From positions 5,465,207-5,529,206 of the forward strand of contig OZ234496.1 of the NCBI GenBank assembly GCA_965153455.1: DNA of 64,000 nt, in the 5' to 3' direction. The stretch's first letter is position 1; the number at the start of each line of letters is the position of its first letter. Below, piece after piece: positions 48,098-60,575 of this stretch. The notes beneath the pieces are model-generated. The model was given only the letters and a program-made list of their open reading frames with translations, did no database searches and had not been told where the DNA came from. The position numbers were made by a program, and so were the translations under genes. The DNA is from Sphagnum compactum. Taxonomy: Eukaryota; Bryophyta; Sphagnopsida; Sphagnales.

Positions 48098-49100
48098 TTC
48101 CGGTTTTGTTCCCAGCGGCCTGCAATTAATTCTGCCCCACCTCCAAGGTCTTCTTCATCTGGTTCAAGCTGGAGTACTCATCTCTCGTGGGTCTAACTAG
48201 TGCTTAAAGCAGCAGCAGAGAAGAATCATACGGTTTTTAACATGAAACTAGCTCACAGTTCGTAACAGCGCCTGCAAAGGCTTCTTGTTCCGGCTCTACA
48301 GATCAACACAAATGTAGTACAAGAGCTTTCTTCAGCCGCTGCTGCTGCTGCTGCATCCAGAGATGGAAATGTTCACAGCAATACTCCTACTACCAGAGCT
48401 AATTGTCAAGCTATATATCTGCAACAATGAAACCACTTTGACAAGATTCCAAATTCCAGAACACCATGATCTGCAAAACTAAAGCATATCCGTGTCTCAA
48501 AAATCATCTACTTCTGATTCTGTAACAAAGTTCCCGGACAACAGGGAAAGAAAGAAAGAAAGCGTCTGGAACATCTATCTAGGTAAAACCCAGCTCCAGA
48601 GATAAAGACAACAAAGAGCCACCGGTACAAGTTTCCTTATTTTATAGACTGAGCTGGAGTCTGTCCGTCTGCAGGAAGAACTAGCCAGACTAATGGAATA
48701 TAGGACCGAGGCTCTCTGCTGCTGCTGTTGCATCCAGAGATGGAAACATAGCAATAATACTACCACCAGAGCTAATTGTCAAGCTGTCTATCTATCCACT
48801 TGCCAACAAAGAAACCACTTCAAGATTCCAAATTCCACAACACCATGACCTGCAAAAACTAAGACACACGCAAGTCTCAAAAATCATCTACAAGTCTGAT
48901 TCTGTAACAAACCCGGCACAACACTAATAGAAAGAAAGAAAGCGTCAGGAACATCTATCTAGGTACATATCTAGTTCCACAGATCAAGACAACAAAAAGC
49001 CACCAGTTACACTTCCTTATTATAGACTCATCTGAAGTCTGATTGTCTGCAGGAAGAAGCTAGCTAGACTAGTGGAAAGAAAAAACACTCACAAAGTTCT
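48098..49100 (-). promoter_or_regulatory. 5' region of the MAKR-like gene with a 377-bp tandem duplication
   Basis: Upstream of the start codon the plus strand shows two copies of a block of about 360-370 bp, about 48338-48694 and 48717-49078. Anchors such as TGCATCCAGAGATGGAAA (48352 and 48729) and GCAGGAAGAA (48671 and 49049) are offset by 377-378 bases. Both copies contain a CTG run and a GAAAGAAAGAAAG run. The block is probably promoter or 5'UTR; no open frame is conserved between copies. Confidence 0.8.
48338..49078. repeat. Tandem direct duplication, ~377-bp period
   Basis: Two collinear copies share most of their sequence, with small indels and substitutions. It is diverged enough to be read reliably and unlikely to be an assembly artefact. 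Confidence 0.9.
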
Positions 49101-49465
49101 TGACTGGTCATATTGTTAAAGAAATTCAGAACTTCGCACCTCTGGACCTTATGCAATGAGAAAAGATATCAAAGTTTTTGTCTCAGATGAACCCAACGCA
49201 CTTCTACTACTATCCGAGCACCAAATGCTTCAAGCTCAACTGGTTTGATCAACAAATCCAAGGAGCAAGAGGAGACGAAGAAGAAGATGAAGTGGTAGCG
49301 AGAGATACAGACAAGACACGGCGTGCAGTAACAGTAACAAACAGGACCCAAATGCACTGTAACTGTAACAGGGTCCAAATTTCACGTATCTTATACGGTC
49401 TGACAAAACAAAAATATCTGACCAAAAACAAATTGCAGTTAAAGGGAAGGGTTCATCCTTGGTTT

Positions 49466-49556
49466 TGAGTGTTGGTCCTCAGTTTGGGTGATTTGACAAG
49501 AGAACTAAGAACTGAGGATGAGATGACACATTGAGGCCCAAACTGAGGAGGACTTA
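49466..49556. repeat. Short hairpin-like inverted repeat
   Basis: GTCCTCAGTTTGGG near the left end is mirrored by CCCAAACTGAGGAGGAC near 49537-49553, with about 60 bases between them. It looks like the remains of a very small MITE. Confidence 0.6.
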
Positions 49557-50584
49557 CAAGCAAAACTTTAATTTTTAGCTCTTTTCTTTTGGGGGACTAA
49601 CAAATGTGGGGAAGAACGTGACAGGGGGTTGACATGTAAAGAGGTCATTTTTTTAAAAATTTACAAAATATAAATTTTAATGTTGGTTCTTTTTACATGA
49701 CATTTTAAGGAGGTACCTAGTTGTTTTTCTCTGTCTAATTAATCCAATGTTGCTTACATACTGCATTTCAGGTAAGTTTGTAACTGCAATGATTGTACAC
49801 TTCCCTTTTGTTTTTTTCTCCCTCAATTTGCAGTCTTGTTAGGGGAAAAGTACATTGAAAAAAAGTGTGTTCTCTTAACCCAAATCTGCCAATAAGAGCT
49901 GAGTCAAAAAAGTTCAGGCAAATTCAGGCAAATCCAGAATGCAGTTACAATGGTTGAATATTTTTTAGTGAGTAAACTTGATGATGACCTAGGAAAAATG
50001 AGGAGATGGAGGAGAACAAGAAAAGGGGGCACAGGAGGATATTTGTACCACTCATGACCTCCCCCATTTTGATGCTTTTTCCCCACTAAGGAATCGCCCA
50101 ACAGACTCTCATCATCAGATGACTTCAACCATATAGGAACCCAAAAAATTACTTGTTGATCTTTTGCATCATTAGATCCAAGATTTGCACGGGGCATAAT
50201 CTTTAGACAATTAATCGCTTTTGGTGTGTGGGTTGTTCAAATGTCCACCATGCACTTTTCCCTTACTTGGTCTGCCCTGGCATGATCATTATGTAGCTAG
50301 AACAGATGAACTGAACAGACCCATCCTGTCCCTTGGCCCCTTCATCATAATGGATTTTGAAATGGGTGGAAATACACCCCTGAAGCAACAGTTTAAGGCC
50401 AGTACTGGCTTGCTCATGTAGGAGTCTCATCACTGGAAAATGCCATCTTGCGCTTAAGTCACCTGCCTAACCAGGATTTCTAACAGACAAAAATGATGTT
50501 GAGATCATGACTAAGTAGTACTAAGTTTTTAAGTTGGGTTTGCCAGTAAGTTTCAAAATGGATCAAGAGTCAGAAGAAGCTCAA

Positions 50585-50715
50585 CAACTGTTATTTTGAA
50601 ATTGCAAATAATTATCACATATTTTCATTCACAAATTTTTGTGTTTTGGAACAAATAAAATTTGAAAATTTCAACATTTCTCAAAATAATAGAATTAGTG
50701 TCAATGCTGCCAAGG
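50585..50715. mobile_element. Stowaway-like MITE, copy 2 (partial)
   Basis: The right half is collinear with copy 1 (TTCACAAATTTTTGT, then AATTTCAACATTTCTCAAAA, then GCTGCCAAGGTAG). The right end is at 50715, followed by TA. The left end is diverged and its position is uncertain. Confidence 0.65.
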
Positions 50716-53700
50716 TAGTGGGTGCCAATAGATTTCATTTGCCTTATTTGTGAAGTTGTGTAACCAGAACGATAGGTGACCTTCCAATGTAAAACAGCAT
50801 TGCAAAATATGTATATGACCCATGTTTGGAAGATGACAGTACCTTCAGTAAGTCCTGATCTGCAATTTTCCATCTGGTGAGTTCTTAGAAATTTTGGGCC
50901 GGGATTTCAAACCTGTGACCTGAAAATGTGAACTTAGGTGAGGGTTTCATTTGACAAATCTGAGGGCTGCCAGGGCATAAGTTGCTTAGCTGCCCACCAG
51001 ATATTGTATCATATCATCAGCCCCTCCCTTGCTTGCAGCTGCCATTTCTCCAACTGAATTTTTCCATGCTTAACCCACACCCCCCACCCCCCTCCCTGTT
51101 GTTCCTCTTATCTTTCAAAAATCACCTTCTCATTTGAAACAACCAATGCTCAAGAGGGAAGCGGCTACACATGGGTAGGAACATCAATTATGAAGTCCCA
51201 GTGTCAATGATGTGAAGACTTATTGATGTGGAGTTGTGGATTTCAGAGGGCATCTCAATTTAGTTTCATGAAACACATTAACTGTTGCAATTGTGACTTG
51301 TGAGTAGGTATGTGAGTAGGCTTAAAAGTCTAAGTACTTGTAAGCTTAAAAGTTTCTGCCGGATTGTGTCTTTCCACATTAGCAATGGGCCCTGCCCCAA
51401 ATTCCCAAAAAGATAAAGTTTATACTTTATACCCCCTTCACCATGTTGCATCCTCCTTGCAGCAACTTAGCATGGCATCATTTACTCCAGATTAACCAAC
51501 AACCAGGAATTAAAAAGAAGTATGAAACATATTCAAGATGCGTGGGCTAGCTCTGACAATAAGCAATCGAGAGCTTGGCGCTGATGTTCACAAACATCAT
51601 AGTAGTCATTGAAGCTCTTGCAAGCCTACGTACTGAAGTGTTATTGCAATGGGAGAAGCAAGTCCTTCATGATTGGAATTCAATTTGTTGTAAATTATTG
51701 ATCCATTCTTTTCTATTTGTCATAATGTTTGAGTAAATAGTTTCTCTATCACTACACTTGGTTTTTTTTGTCACTTGTGCGCACACATGTTTGGGCTTAA
51801 TATGCTTTGCCAAAATATAAAACAATTTTCTCCCTATTGTTTCAAATTTTATATAGCAATAATGGCTCACTTCCTAGCTAGTTAGAATTAAAAATTAGTT
51901 CAGTTTCCCAATCACAGAAGCCCCTCACAAATATTAGCCAACCCTCACCCACCTGTAAGGAAATATTGCCAAGGTTTCTGCCACTGCCTAGTACAAGAAC
52001 TATAATAATATAGCTCTGGTTGTTGTTATTGCCACACAAACAACCTCTAGAATTTGGAAATAATTAATACAATGCAATTGCTGGGTGGAGCTTGTAGCAT
52101 CCATCCTTTCTTCTTTGTGCGTGTAAATTTTTTGCAGATTTTGATTGTTAGCTTGAACAGTAGAACACTTGCCCTGCATATTATATTTGAGTTGATACAA
52201 GTTGAAGATTATAAGACTCTGGCTCATTCACTTGGCTGGTTCAGAAGTTAATAGGTAGAAATAAGTCTAAAACAAAGTTTATAATTATGTATATGCTAGT
52301 GTTATGTTCATAAATTTAAGGCCACTTAATTGGCAGGCCATGCTTTTGCAAAGAGTTTATTGTAATGCAATAGTGAATAAAACCTTGCTTCAATTATGTC
52401 CTGGAGAAAACCTGACCCCCCAACCCCCCCACCCCAAATGAAAAAAAAAGAAGAAAAATAAGCTCACTTAATTTGCCAGTTTTGTTACAATCATAAACTC
52501 TGGTGCCTTTTATGGCAATTGATGCCATGGTGATTATATTGTTTCGTGCAATATTAATTCTGGTGGTATACAATTATTTGCTGGAGATTACTTGACCATA
52601 AATTTTCTTTCAAAAAAAAGGGTATTCCTCACAGGAACTTGACTACCAAGCATGCACCACCATCAAGCAACATCCACAATGATCACATATAACATCCCTT
52701 AGCTTCCACTTGAAATAAAAAATTCCCCAATATTTCTGCAATCATCACAAAAGACATACTTTTGGGTTTCATTTGAAAAGAAATTCCTAAACATTTGGGC
52801 AACGCACTCTTTTGCTTTTAGACATAAAAGCCAAAGTCTAGTCTCATATGTCTAAGGTAAAGCTGGAGGGGGTGGGCATTACCAAAATAAAGGTCCCAGA
52901 AGGCAAAGCCAGTAAGAGACTGAATCTGGTTAAAAGCATGCCCCTGAGGGCCTTTACAGGGTGTAAAAACTGCCCCCCTTTTTATATAAAAAATTCTCCT
53001 GATATCCAGCAGGTATATACCTTCCGGATACCCACAGGGTATCTTAGGAAAACAAAATGACAATGGAAGTCAGTGTTTTTTTTTTTTTGGGGCAAATTTT
53101 CGCAACCTGGCGACCCAAGAAAAAAAAGGGGGCTGGCGAATCCAACAAAGGGATTTTTGAGATTTTAAAAAGAAATTCGCCATATCTTGACCGAAAAAAC
53201 TTAGAAGTCGCCAGATTTAGACAGTGTGTTCCTGTAGGTCGCCAGAACTAGGCAGGACTCCAAAAAAGATGTACTAGTCCACCAGGACAGTCGCCATTTA
53301 CTGGTAATTAATGCTGAGGATCCTAGCCAGTGCACCTACTTGAGGAATTTGAGAAAAAAAAAACACTGATGAAAGTTTCAAAAAACAAAATACACACCTC
53401 TGTGGGCATTGCATTTTTCAAAGCATCCGCCACCACATGACGCCTTTAAAGGCGCCCTGCAACTATACTAAAAAGAAAGAGGCTGGGTTAGTATGGCCAA
53501 TTTAAAACTCTAAAACTATGTCCAATAGTTGAGCACTCATGAACAAATTTTTCAATTGGTTTTGGTTTGGTTTGAGTCCTGTTGTCTCCCTATTGTGGTA
53601 GAAGGCTGGTTACCTATCCTTGGTATCTTACACAGACGCACAAACGTGGACCAAAAAAACAGTAACTAAGGTACTATCAGTATAACACAATTGTGCTTTC

Positions 53701-54293
53701 TTTAGAGTTCCCCAGTGTGCTGTGGGTGCTCTTAAGTAGTGTTTTCAGTAGTTGGCCCCAGACCTTAATTACCTTAAGACCATTTGTCTTCACCCCTTGG
53801 CAACTGGTCTTCTTCTACATTACTAGTATAGCTAATGTACTTCTTCATGACTCTGCAGGCTTGAAATCTGGTTTGCCTTTAGTATCGGCAATTACTCCTT
53901 AAATTTTGATTCCCTCCCTAAACCCTCATCTCCCATAGGACTTCATAAACCAACCGAAAACTCAAGAGCCCTTTCCCTACGAAGGAATATCTCATCAATC
54001 CAAATTGAGACTTTGACGGTAGCTTTTGACAGCATGTGCCGTTCTTCACCATGGCATTTAAGTTATATCTCATGGTGGGATACAAACAATCTTTTACCAA
54101 AAAAATTCAAAATTTCAAGACTAATTCTTTTTTTTCCTTCTCTCAGACAGGGGTAGCTTGGATAATTTTCCCACAATTATGTGAGTAAGAAAACCTTTGA
54201 CCACCTATATGTTCAGAACTAGGATTCCCTGAAGATCACCATAAGTTAGCATTGCAATTTAGAGCACAGTCAACAGTGTAGACACCAAATACA

Positions 54294-54366
54294 CTATGGA
54301 ACAAGAGGTCCTCCTAGTCCCAAGCATAAAATGATCGCCAAGTTTTGATGGCAAGTGTTTACAACA
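54294..54366 (-). repeat. Left arm of a large inverted repeat
   Basis: The reverse complement of this stretch is similar to 58940-59015, with best agreement around CATCAAAACTTGGCGATCAT. The two arms face each other about 4.7 kb apart. Confidence 0.75.
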
Positions 54367-57200
54367 GGGGTCTGCCTGCCTTCTTCAAAAATCTCAAACA
54401 GGTAAATATGCATGGGAAAAAAAGTGAGAAACAGTTTGCATGGGATAATTTTGCATCTTTGTCCGCAGTGTATTGAACATTTGTGTATCTGCATGACCAT
54501 GACTATATTTTATTGTTATCTAAGTAGTTATGGCAAAATCATGGAGCGTAAGTGCCCCATGTCATGATCATGATGCATTGCTTAGGGTTTAAAGGTGGCT
54601 ATGGCTTGCGATTTTTGGTTTTTTTTTTTTTTTTTCCACTTTCTTTGCAAATTGATTATGTTGTTGCAATTTTTAGGATTTGGGTGAAGGATTTTGTTTG
54701 CAAAATAAGTGTTTCATTGTGAACTTTGCATATATGTTGGTGGGTGTTTAGGTAACTTCTTATCTGTTGGAAAGTCAAGGAACAAGAAAAAAATAAAAGA
54801 GTTGGCATTTTGTCGAGAAAAGGATCAAGAAAACAACTTTTGAAACATCGCTTCTCTTTCCATCTCCCTCCTCTCTTTATGTCATTCTTTTTCTCTACAT
54901 CAATTTTGAGGAGGAGCAATTCCAATATTCAAGTTATTTTTGAAAATCAAGCAAAGATAAACATGTGAAGGTGATTGTGATGTTGTTAGTAAAATATTTT
55001 CATGTTCATTGCTAATTTTCTTTAAACAATTTCATTGCTAAGTATGTAAAATCATCCATCATTTCAAAGTTATTAACTAAATAAGTAACTAGAATTTTTT
55101 ATAAAATGCAAATTGAATGTAAAATATTGCATTTTTTATCCTCCTTGGAAGTTAGTGAGTTGAACAACATAGAAAACATTTGTTTATCATTGTGAAATTT
55201 CCATTGTGAATAGGCATTTGTTTTGTGCACATAGCAACCAACTACCAAATTCAATTCACATTGTGCACATAATAGCCAACCCAAGTTCAAGTCCATATTG
55301 TGCACATGTTTACACCCATGATAAAAAGGGGAAAAAGGGCTTTGATACAATATCACAAGTAAAGTTCAGTTTTGTTATGTTTGTTTCAAGTACATTTGCA
55401 TGTTTATTGATAGGAAATCTGAACTTCTTAATCAATTTTGCATTTTTCACAACTTGAATCAATTCGTGTTATTGGAACTGATGGTTAAGTAAAAGGTAGC
55501 AATAAGATGTGTGATTTCTTACAACAGTCAAATCAAAGTATTTTTTTGCTATTCAAAACAAAGAAAAATATGAAATAACAAATTTATTGTAAAATTTTCT
55601 TTGTTCCCCACCTATAAATTATTTACAACTTGTGAACTTGGATATTTGCTACATGTTCACATATGCATTGACAATTTTGAGAGTTTGTTATTTCCTTATA
55701 TTAATATTTTTTTGTTTTAGGTTTTTATTGTATCAATGTAACTATATCTATGTATTAGAAAATTGATACACTAAACATCCATTATATTGATGTGGAAAAG
55801 CTTCGTATGTTCAATGTGTGGTATACATTTTCAATATTTTCATTGTGTGAACTTATTTTAAATCCAATCTACTTTTAAAACTTTTGGTATTTACAAAATT
55901 TATAAAATGTATTTTGTTATACTAGGTCTAATGTGCAATTGCTTGCACATATTTTTTTAACTTCTTAACCCTTTTATTAAGTTTCAAAATTCAAAAAATG
56001 TTCCTTAGGAATGGTGAAGTTAGTAATGTTATACCTTAGAATGTAAAAATGTAAAGAAATCAAATGAAACTAAACAATTCAAGAAAAAAAAATGAAAATA
56101 ATTTTGACACTTGAGTAAACATTCATAAACCACATTGTGTTTCATGAAATTTTGTGGATTTGGATAAAATGAGAACATAACAATATTATACAAAAATTAT
56201 AGTTTTGGTACATTCAAAAAACATTTGATCATTTAGTACCAACTCCTGAATTAACTATTCATTATTCACAACATTCGATACTAAATCTATGAACCACTTT
56301 TTCTTTCAAATTATCCAATTTGTGAATTCTTTTCCAAAATTTCTTAAGGTTTCCATATAGGTTGAAAAGTTCAATTTTGGTCTTCAATATTAAAATATCA
56401 ATGTATTAATGTTACAGTGTATTAGTATTTGAACGATAAAACATCTTAACAATACATTATGTAATACATTTGACGAATTTAAAATATGACATTCAATTAT
56501 TTTTGTTTAGTATTTTAATGTACCAATCTAAATAATGTAGTTGTTGCACATCAAATTATAGTGTATTGTCATAAGTGCAACATTTCAACTTTATAAAATT
56601 ACTCTTGTATTGAATTTCTAGGTGTAGATCTTGAATGAATGTTAGAATGGCACATTTGATCCTTTAGATTATCAAAAAACAAAAAATTCAAAAGTTCATT
56701 GAGGAGCATGAAATGAAGGATAAACAAAATTGTGACTATTTTTATGGGGCAATTTAGTGGTGAATATGCCCAATTCAAAATGGATGTAATTATCCTTCCT
56801 AATACACTTGAGTTGTTTGCAGACTAAACTTTGGTTTGCGTGAATTTGAATATTGTTAATTAAGTTTGGCAATTATTGTTTAATTCACCTTTCCTATCTA
56901 ATAGTGACATGTATTAACGTACATGTGGGATTCTATTTTCCATCCGTTAATATATTGAATTTTTTTTCATGAAATCATTAATGAAATTTTTAACAATCAA
57001 GGTGATACACTAAGGTGCAACTACTAGAACTAACTAGTTCAATATTATAATGTATAATGGCATATTTATTCTATAATACATTTTTTAATTAGCAAAGCAT
57101 TTAAGTACATCATGGACTTGTGGTGGTACTTTCATATGCAATTATCTACATCATACATTTCAAAGTGTCATATATTAAAAATATCATGATAAAATATTTA
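54367..57200. other. AT-rich interior between the inverted arms
   Basis: No coding frame with a recognisable domain. No transposase was found between the arms. Confidence 0.4.
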
Positions 57201-57219
57201 TGATTACATATCAAATTTT

Positions 57220-58720
57220 AAAAAAGCAAGTGACAAATAGCAATTGGTTATAATAAAAAATTGATGGGAAACTTAGACTAAATGTCAAGTTTTCATTTTT
57301 GATCATTATTTATCAAGTGTGGAATAGTATAATACATTAAATCATTAAATGTAGTGTTCACATCATGTGCCATTAACATTTTTTTTTTGACTAAATAAAA
57401 AACTATTTTACCCTACCCGTAAACTTGGAAACATGAAAACCTTTTGTCCATGTATTTTAAGAAAACATTTGCCTTATTATGCTTAAACACATGTGCATGT
57501 CAACTTTCAATTTTTTTTAATGTATTAAAAAATCTTTAGTGTATCAAAAACACATGGCAAGTAACAATTGGCTATAATATTGCCATATATTGTCATGTGT
57601 GGAAAATGGTGATACATAGACAGTATTGCTCACAAAAGGTGAATATTTTATTGATATTTTATGATACTTTAATGATTGCCTTATAGTAGCCATAGACCTG
57701 GAAACAACAACTTTTTTTTTCCATGTATTTTTTAAAAACATTTTCACCCTTGCTATGTTTAGACATGTGCATAACAATTGTCAATTGAAAAACTCTCGAT
57801 GTATCAAAAAATCATTAAATGTATGAACAAATATTTAATGTAATGAAAAACATTTGGCAAATAACAATATTGGTTATGGTTGAAAAGTGGTGGAAAGCAT
57901 AGACTATATGTCAATTTTTGATATGCAGCCATCCATTTGTCATGTGTGGAAACAAATGGTGATATATGGAATGTAGTGTTCACAAATGTGTGAATAATGT
58001 ATTGTTATTTTATGATACATTAGCAATTGTCTTACAATAACTATAGACATCAAAAAATGGCAACCTTTTGTCCATGGATTTTGAAAAACAAAATTCCACC
58101 TTTGCTATGTTTAGGCATGTATGAAAACTTTCAATTGAATTTTTTTTTGTCTATCAACAAATCCTTAATGTATTAAAAAAACACATGGCAAATGGCACTT
58201 GGCTATAATTGAAAAGTGGCAAAAAATGTAGACTAAGTGTCAATTTTTTATATATAGCCATTAATTTGTCATGTGTGGAAAAACATTCATAAATGGAATG
58301 CATTAGCCACACAACATGTGAGTAGTGTATTTATTTATTTTGATACATTAACAACTATCTCACAATAACCATAGACACAGTAACATGGCAACCCCTTGTC
58401 CACGTATTTTGAAAAAACTTTTCCACCCTTGCTATGTTTAGACATGCATGGTAGCTTTTAATTGAAAAAATCCTTAGTGTATCAGCCGATTCTTAATGTA
58501 TCAAAAAAACACATGGTATAACAATTTGAGCCTTACAATTGAAAAGTGGCGAGAAATGTATGCTAGGTGTCAATTTCAAAAAAATACCAATATACCACTC
58601 ATCGATGAATAGTGTATTAAATTTATATATTACATTAGTAGCTACCCTTCAACATAATAGTGGCAACCTCTTGTCCATATGATTTTGAAGAATTTATCGC
58701 CCTTATTTATAAAATATACA
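57220..58720. repeat. Degenerate satellite array, units ~265-350 bp
   Basis: Collinear phrases recur in the same order: CCTTTTGTCCATGTATTTT, then CACCCTTGCTATGTTTAGAC, then AACACATGGCAAATAACAAT, then GTCAATTTTTGATATATAGCC, then TTTGTCATGTGTGGAAA. The TGCTATGTTT anchor or its equivalent is at about 57480, 57751, 58103, 58430 and 58695. That gives four to five head-to-tail units with many indels and substitutions. Confidence 0.8.
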
Positions 58721-58939
58721 TGTATCATGAGATTCATGACGATAACACAACATAATGCATAATGCATCGATACAATGTGATTTCGATACACTACAAAATA
58801 AAACAAAAATTATCATTGCTACCAACAATATTTATTATTAGAGAAAAAATATTTTTACTAACAATTTCACTGTTTTTACGTGTGCACATATTTTCAACTT
58901 GGGGCAAGATGCCCTTGACTTTAAAAAAAAATACTAATG

Positions 58940-59015
58940 TAGGCACCTGTCATCAAAACCTGGCGATCATTTTATGCTGGGGAACCTGGTAGACCAGTTC
59001 CCACCTTATGGAACA
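58940..59015 (+). repeat. Right arm of a large inverted repeat
   Basis: Counterpart of 54294-54366 in opposite orientation, with the shared core CATCAAAACCTGGCGATCAT. The arms may be the terminal inverted repeats of a large non-autonomous DNA transposon, with the satellite as its filler; the exact ends and target duplication were not determined. Confidence 0.7.
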
Positions 59016-60389
59016 CTGCTCACTGTAACACACTGCACTCTAACAGGCTCATTGAATTTATAGGTACTGGACCTGTTCGATAAAAGGCAAAGTAGTGTAT
59101 CAAACAATCCAGCAGGTTTTCAGGCCCTCTTAGAAGGCAGAATTGGCCTGGGCAATTGGCTACCAGGGCCAATTCCACCCATTCCTACCTACCTACCTAC
59201 TTTAGTTTATGACTTACCTGTCCTACTTTACAACCTACCAACTGAAATTTGTTTATGGAACATACCTGGAGGGGCTGCACTCTCTAAGACCATCTCCAGC
59301 TGTGTTCACTATGTGACCCTGCAAAAATATTTCTCACATCCAAGTTTAGTTATATTAAATTGTTTTCCAACCCTGCCCTCAAAACTAGTCCACTGGGACT
59401 GCAAATACGTGGGAGACTACAATAGCAACCCACCTGGACCAATCAAACTATCTAGCTAATCAACAGCTTTGTAACTATCTACAAAGGGTTTGTAGTGCCT
59501 TTTACCAGCCTCAACATCATGTGCAAAAATGCAGGGCAAAAACCGTTTGGCTGAGCCAACCAAACTGGCATGTTTCCACTTTTCTTTATCCGATTGTATT
59601 TTGCAGGGCCATTGTGAGCACCAGCGGAGGAGTTGCGCTAACTAGGCAATGTTTAAACTGGCCCATCTTTTGAACCCGGATAAAAAGTGATAAGTAAATT
59701 GGTAACCTGTGCAGAGAACAAAGGTCTTAAGCGCCCTGTGAAATTCTAGCTTTACCCAAAGTCAATTTGAAAAAGGCAAGAGAATCCATCCCTCAGAGTT
59801 TCAGCCCCCTTTTGTTGGATCTGGGATAACATAAACTGTCTAAAAAGCCTTGAGCTGATCATCATCAGCTCCAATCCAAAGTCCACAATGGCTGTGAGTA
59901 CTTTACATGATCTAACCTTCAAACTTTTTAAAAATCTGTTGCCATTGTCACACCTCTCCAATAAATTTGTGTAAAAACCCAAGTCAATAGATCCAGATCC
60001 TACTACTACTGGTCTGCTAAATCTGCCCAGAAGATTATTAGCTTCAGAGTTGCTTGTGTTCCCTAGTGCCTGGACTCTCTGCTCTGCTGCACTCACCAAA
60101 CTCGGCTGCCGTAAACCCATCAGAAATGATTGAACAACGTAAACGTTTTAATGGTGATATTAGCTTCAAGCCCTGGATGTGTACAGTAGTCATGCTTTAG
60201 TTACAAACCCAGAACTCTGTGTCAGTGCAGAGCTGCAGAACACTCAATTCTTTTTATTCTTTTGCCACTTATGGTCTGTCATTTGACCTAGGAAAAGTGA
60301 GGGACTACTACTAGGGTATTGTAGCTATGACCTAAAGGGATATTCTACCAGTTGGAACTTTAATGGCATGGGATTTTATTACCATAGTA
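59016..60389. other. GC-richer non-coding or unknown stretch
   Basis: Higher in GC than its surroundings. The minus strand has an open frame of 122 codons (60120-59752) with no family I recognise; it has a mixed composition, no signal peptide and no membrane segment. It may be chance or an exon of an unknown or broken gene. Confidence 0.3.
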
Positions 60390-60573
60390 CCTTTTGGCAG
60401 TTTCAACACTACTTATTATATTATTTTCAGGAATGTTGAAACTTTCAGAATTTTTTTTAAAAAAATTTAAGAACAAATTTTGTGAAGGAAAATTATTGAA
60501 TCTTTGGGAATATTTTTATTTGTTGAAATGAAAGTTTCAAAATTAATCAATTATTTGAGGGAAGTTGCCAAGG
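60390..60573. mobile_element. Stowaway-like MITE, copy 3
   Basis: A 184-bp element starts CCTTTTGGCAGTTTC and ends GAAGTTGCCAAGG, with TA on both sides (60388-60389 and 60574-60575). It is collinear with the reverse complement of copy 1 throughout, including GAATCTTTGGGAATATTTTT and GTTGAAATGAAAGTTTCAAA. There is no coding capacity. Confidence 0.8.
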
Positions 60574-60575
60574 TA

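Larger units (their letters stand above)
49101..54290. other. Intergenic DNA upstream of the MAKR-like gene
   Basis: No supported gene. It contains a short inverted-repeat structure at about 49466-49556, a partial Stowaway-like MITE ending at 50715, and A/T-rich filler with occasional GC-richer patches (51.0-51.1, 52.85-53.3 kb). Confidence 0.4.
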
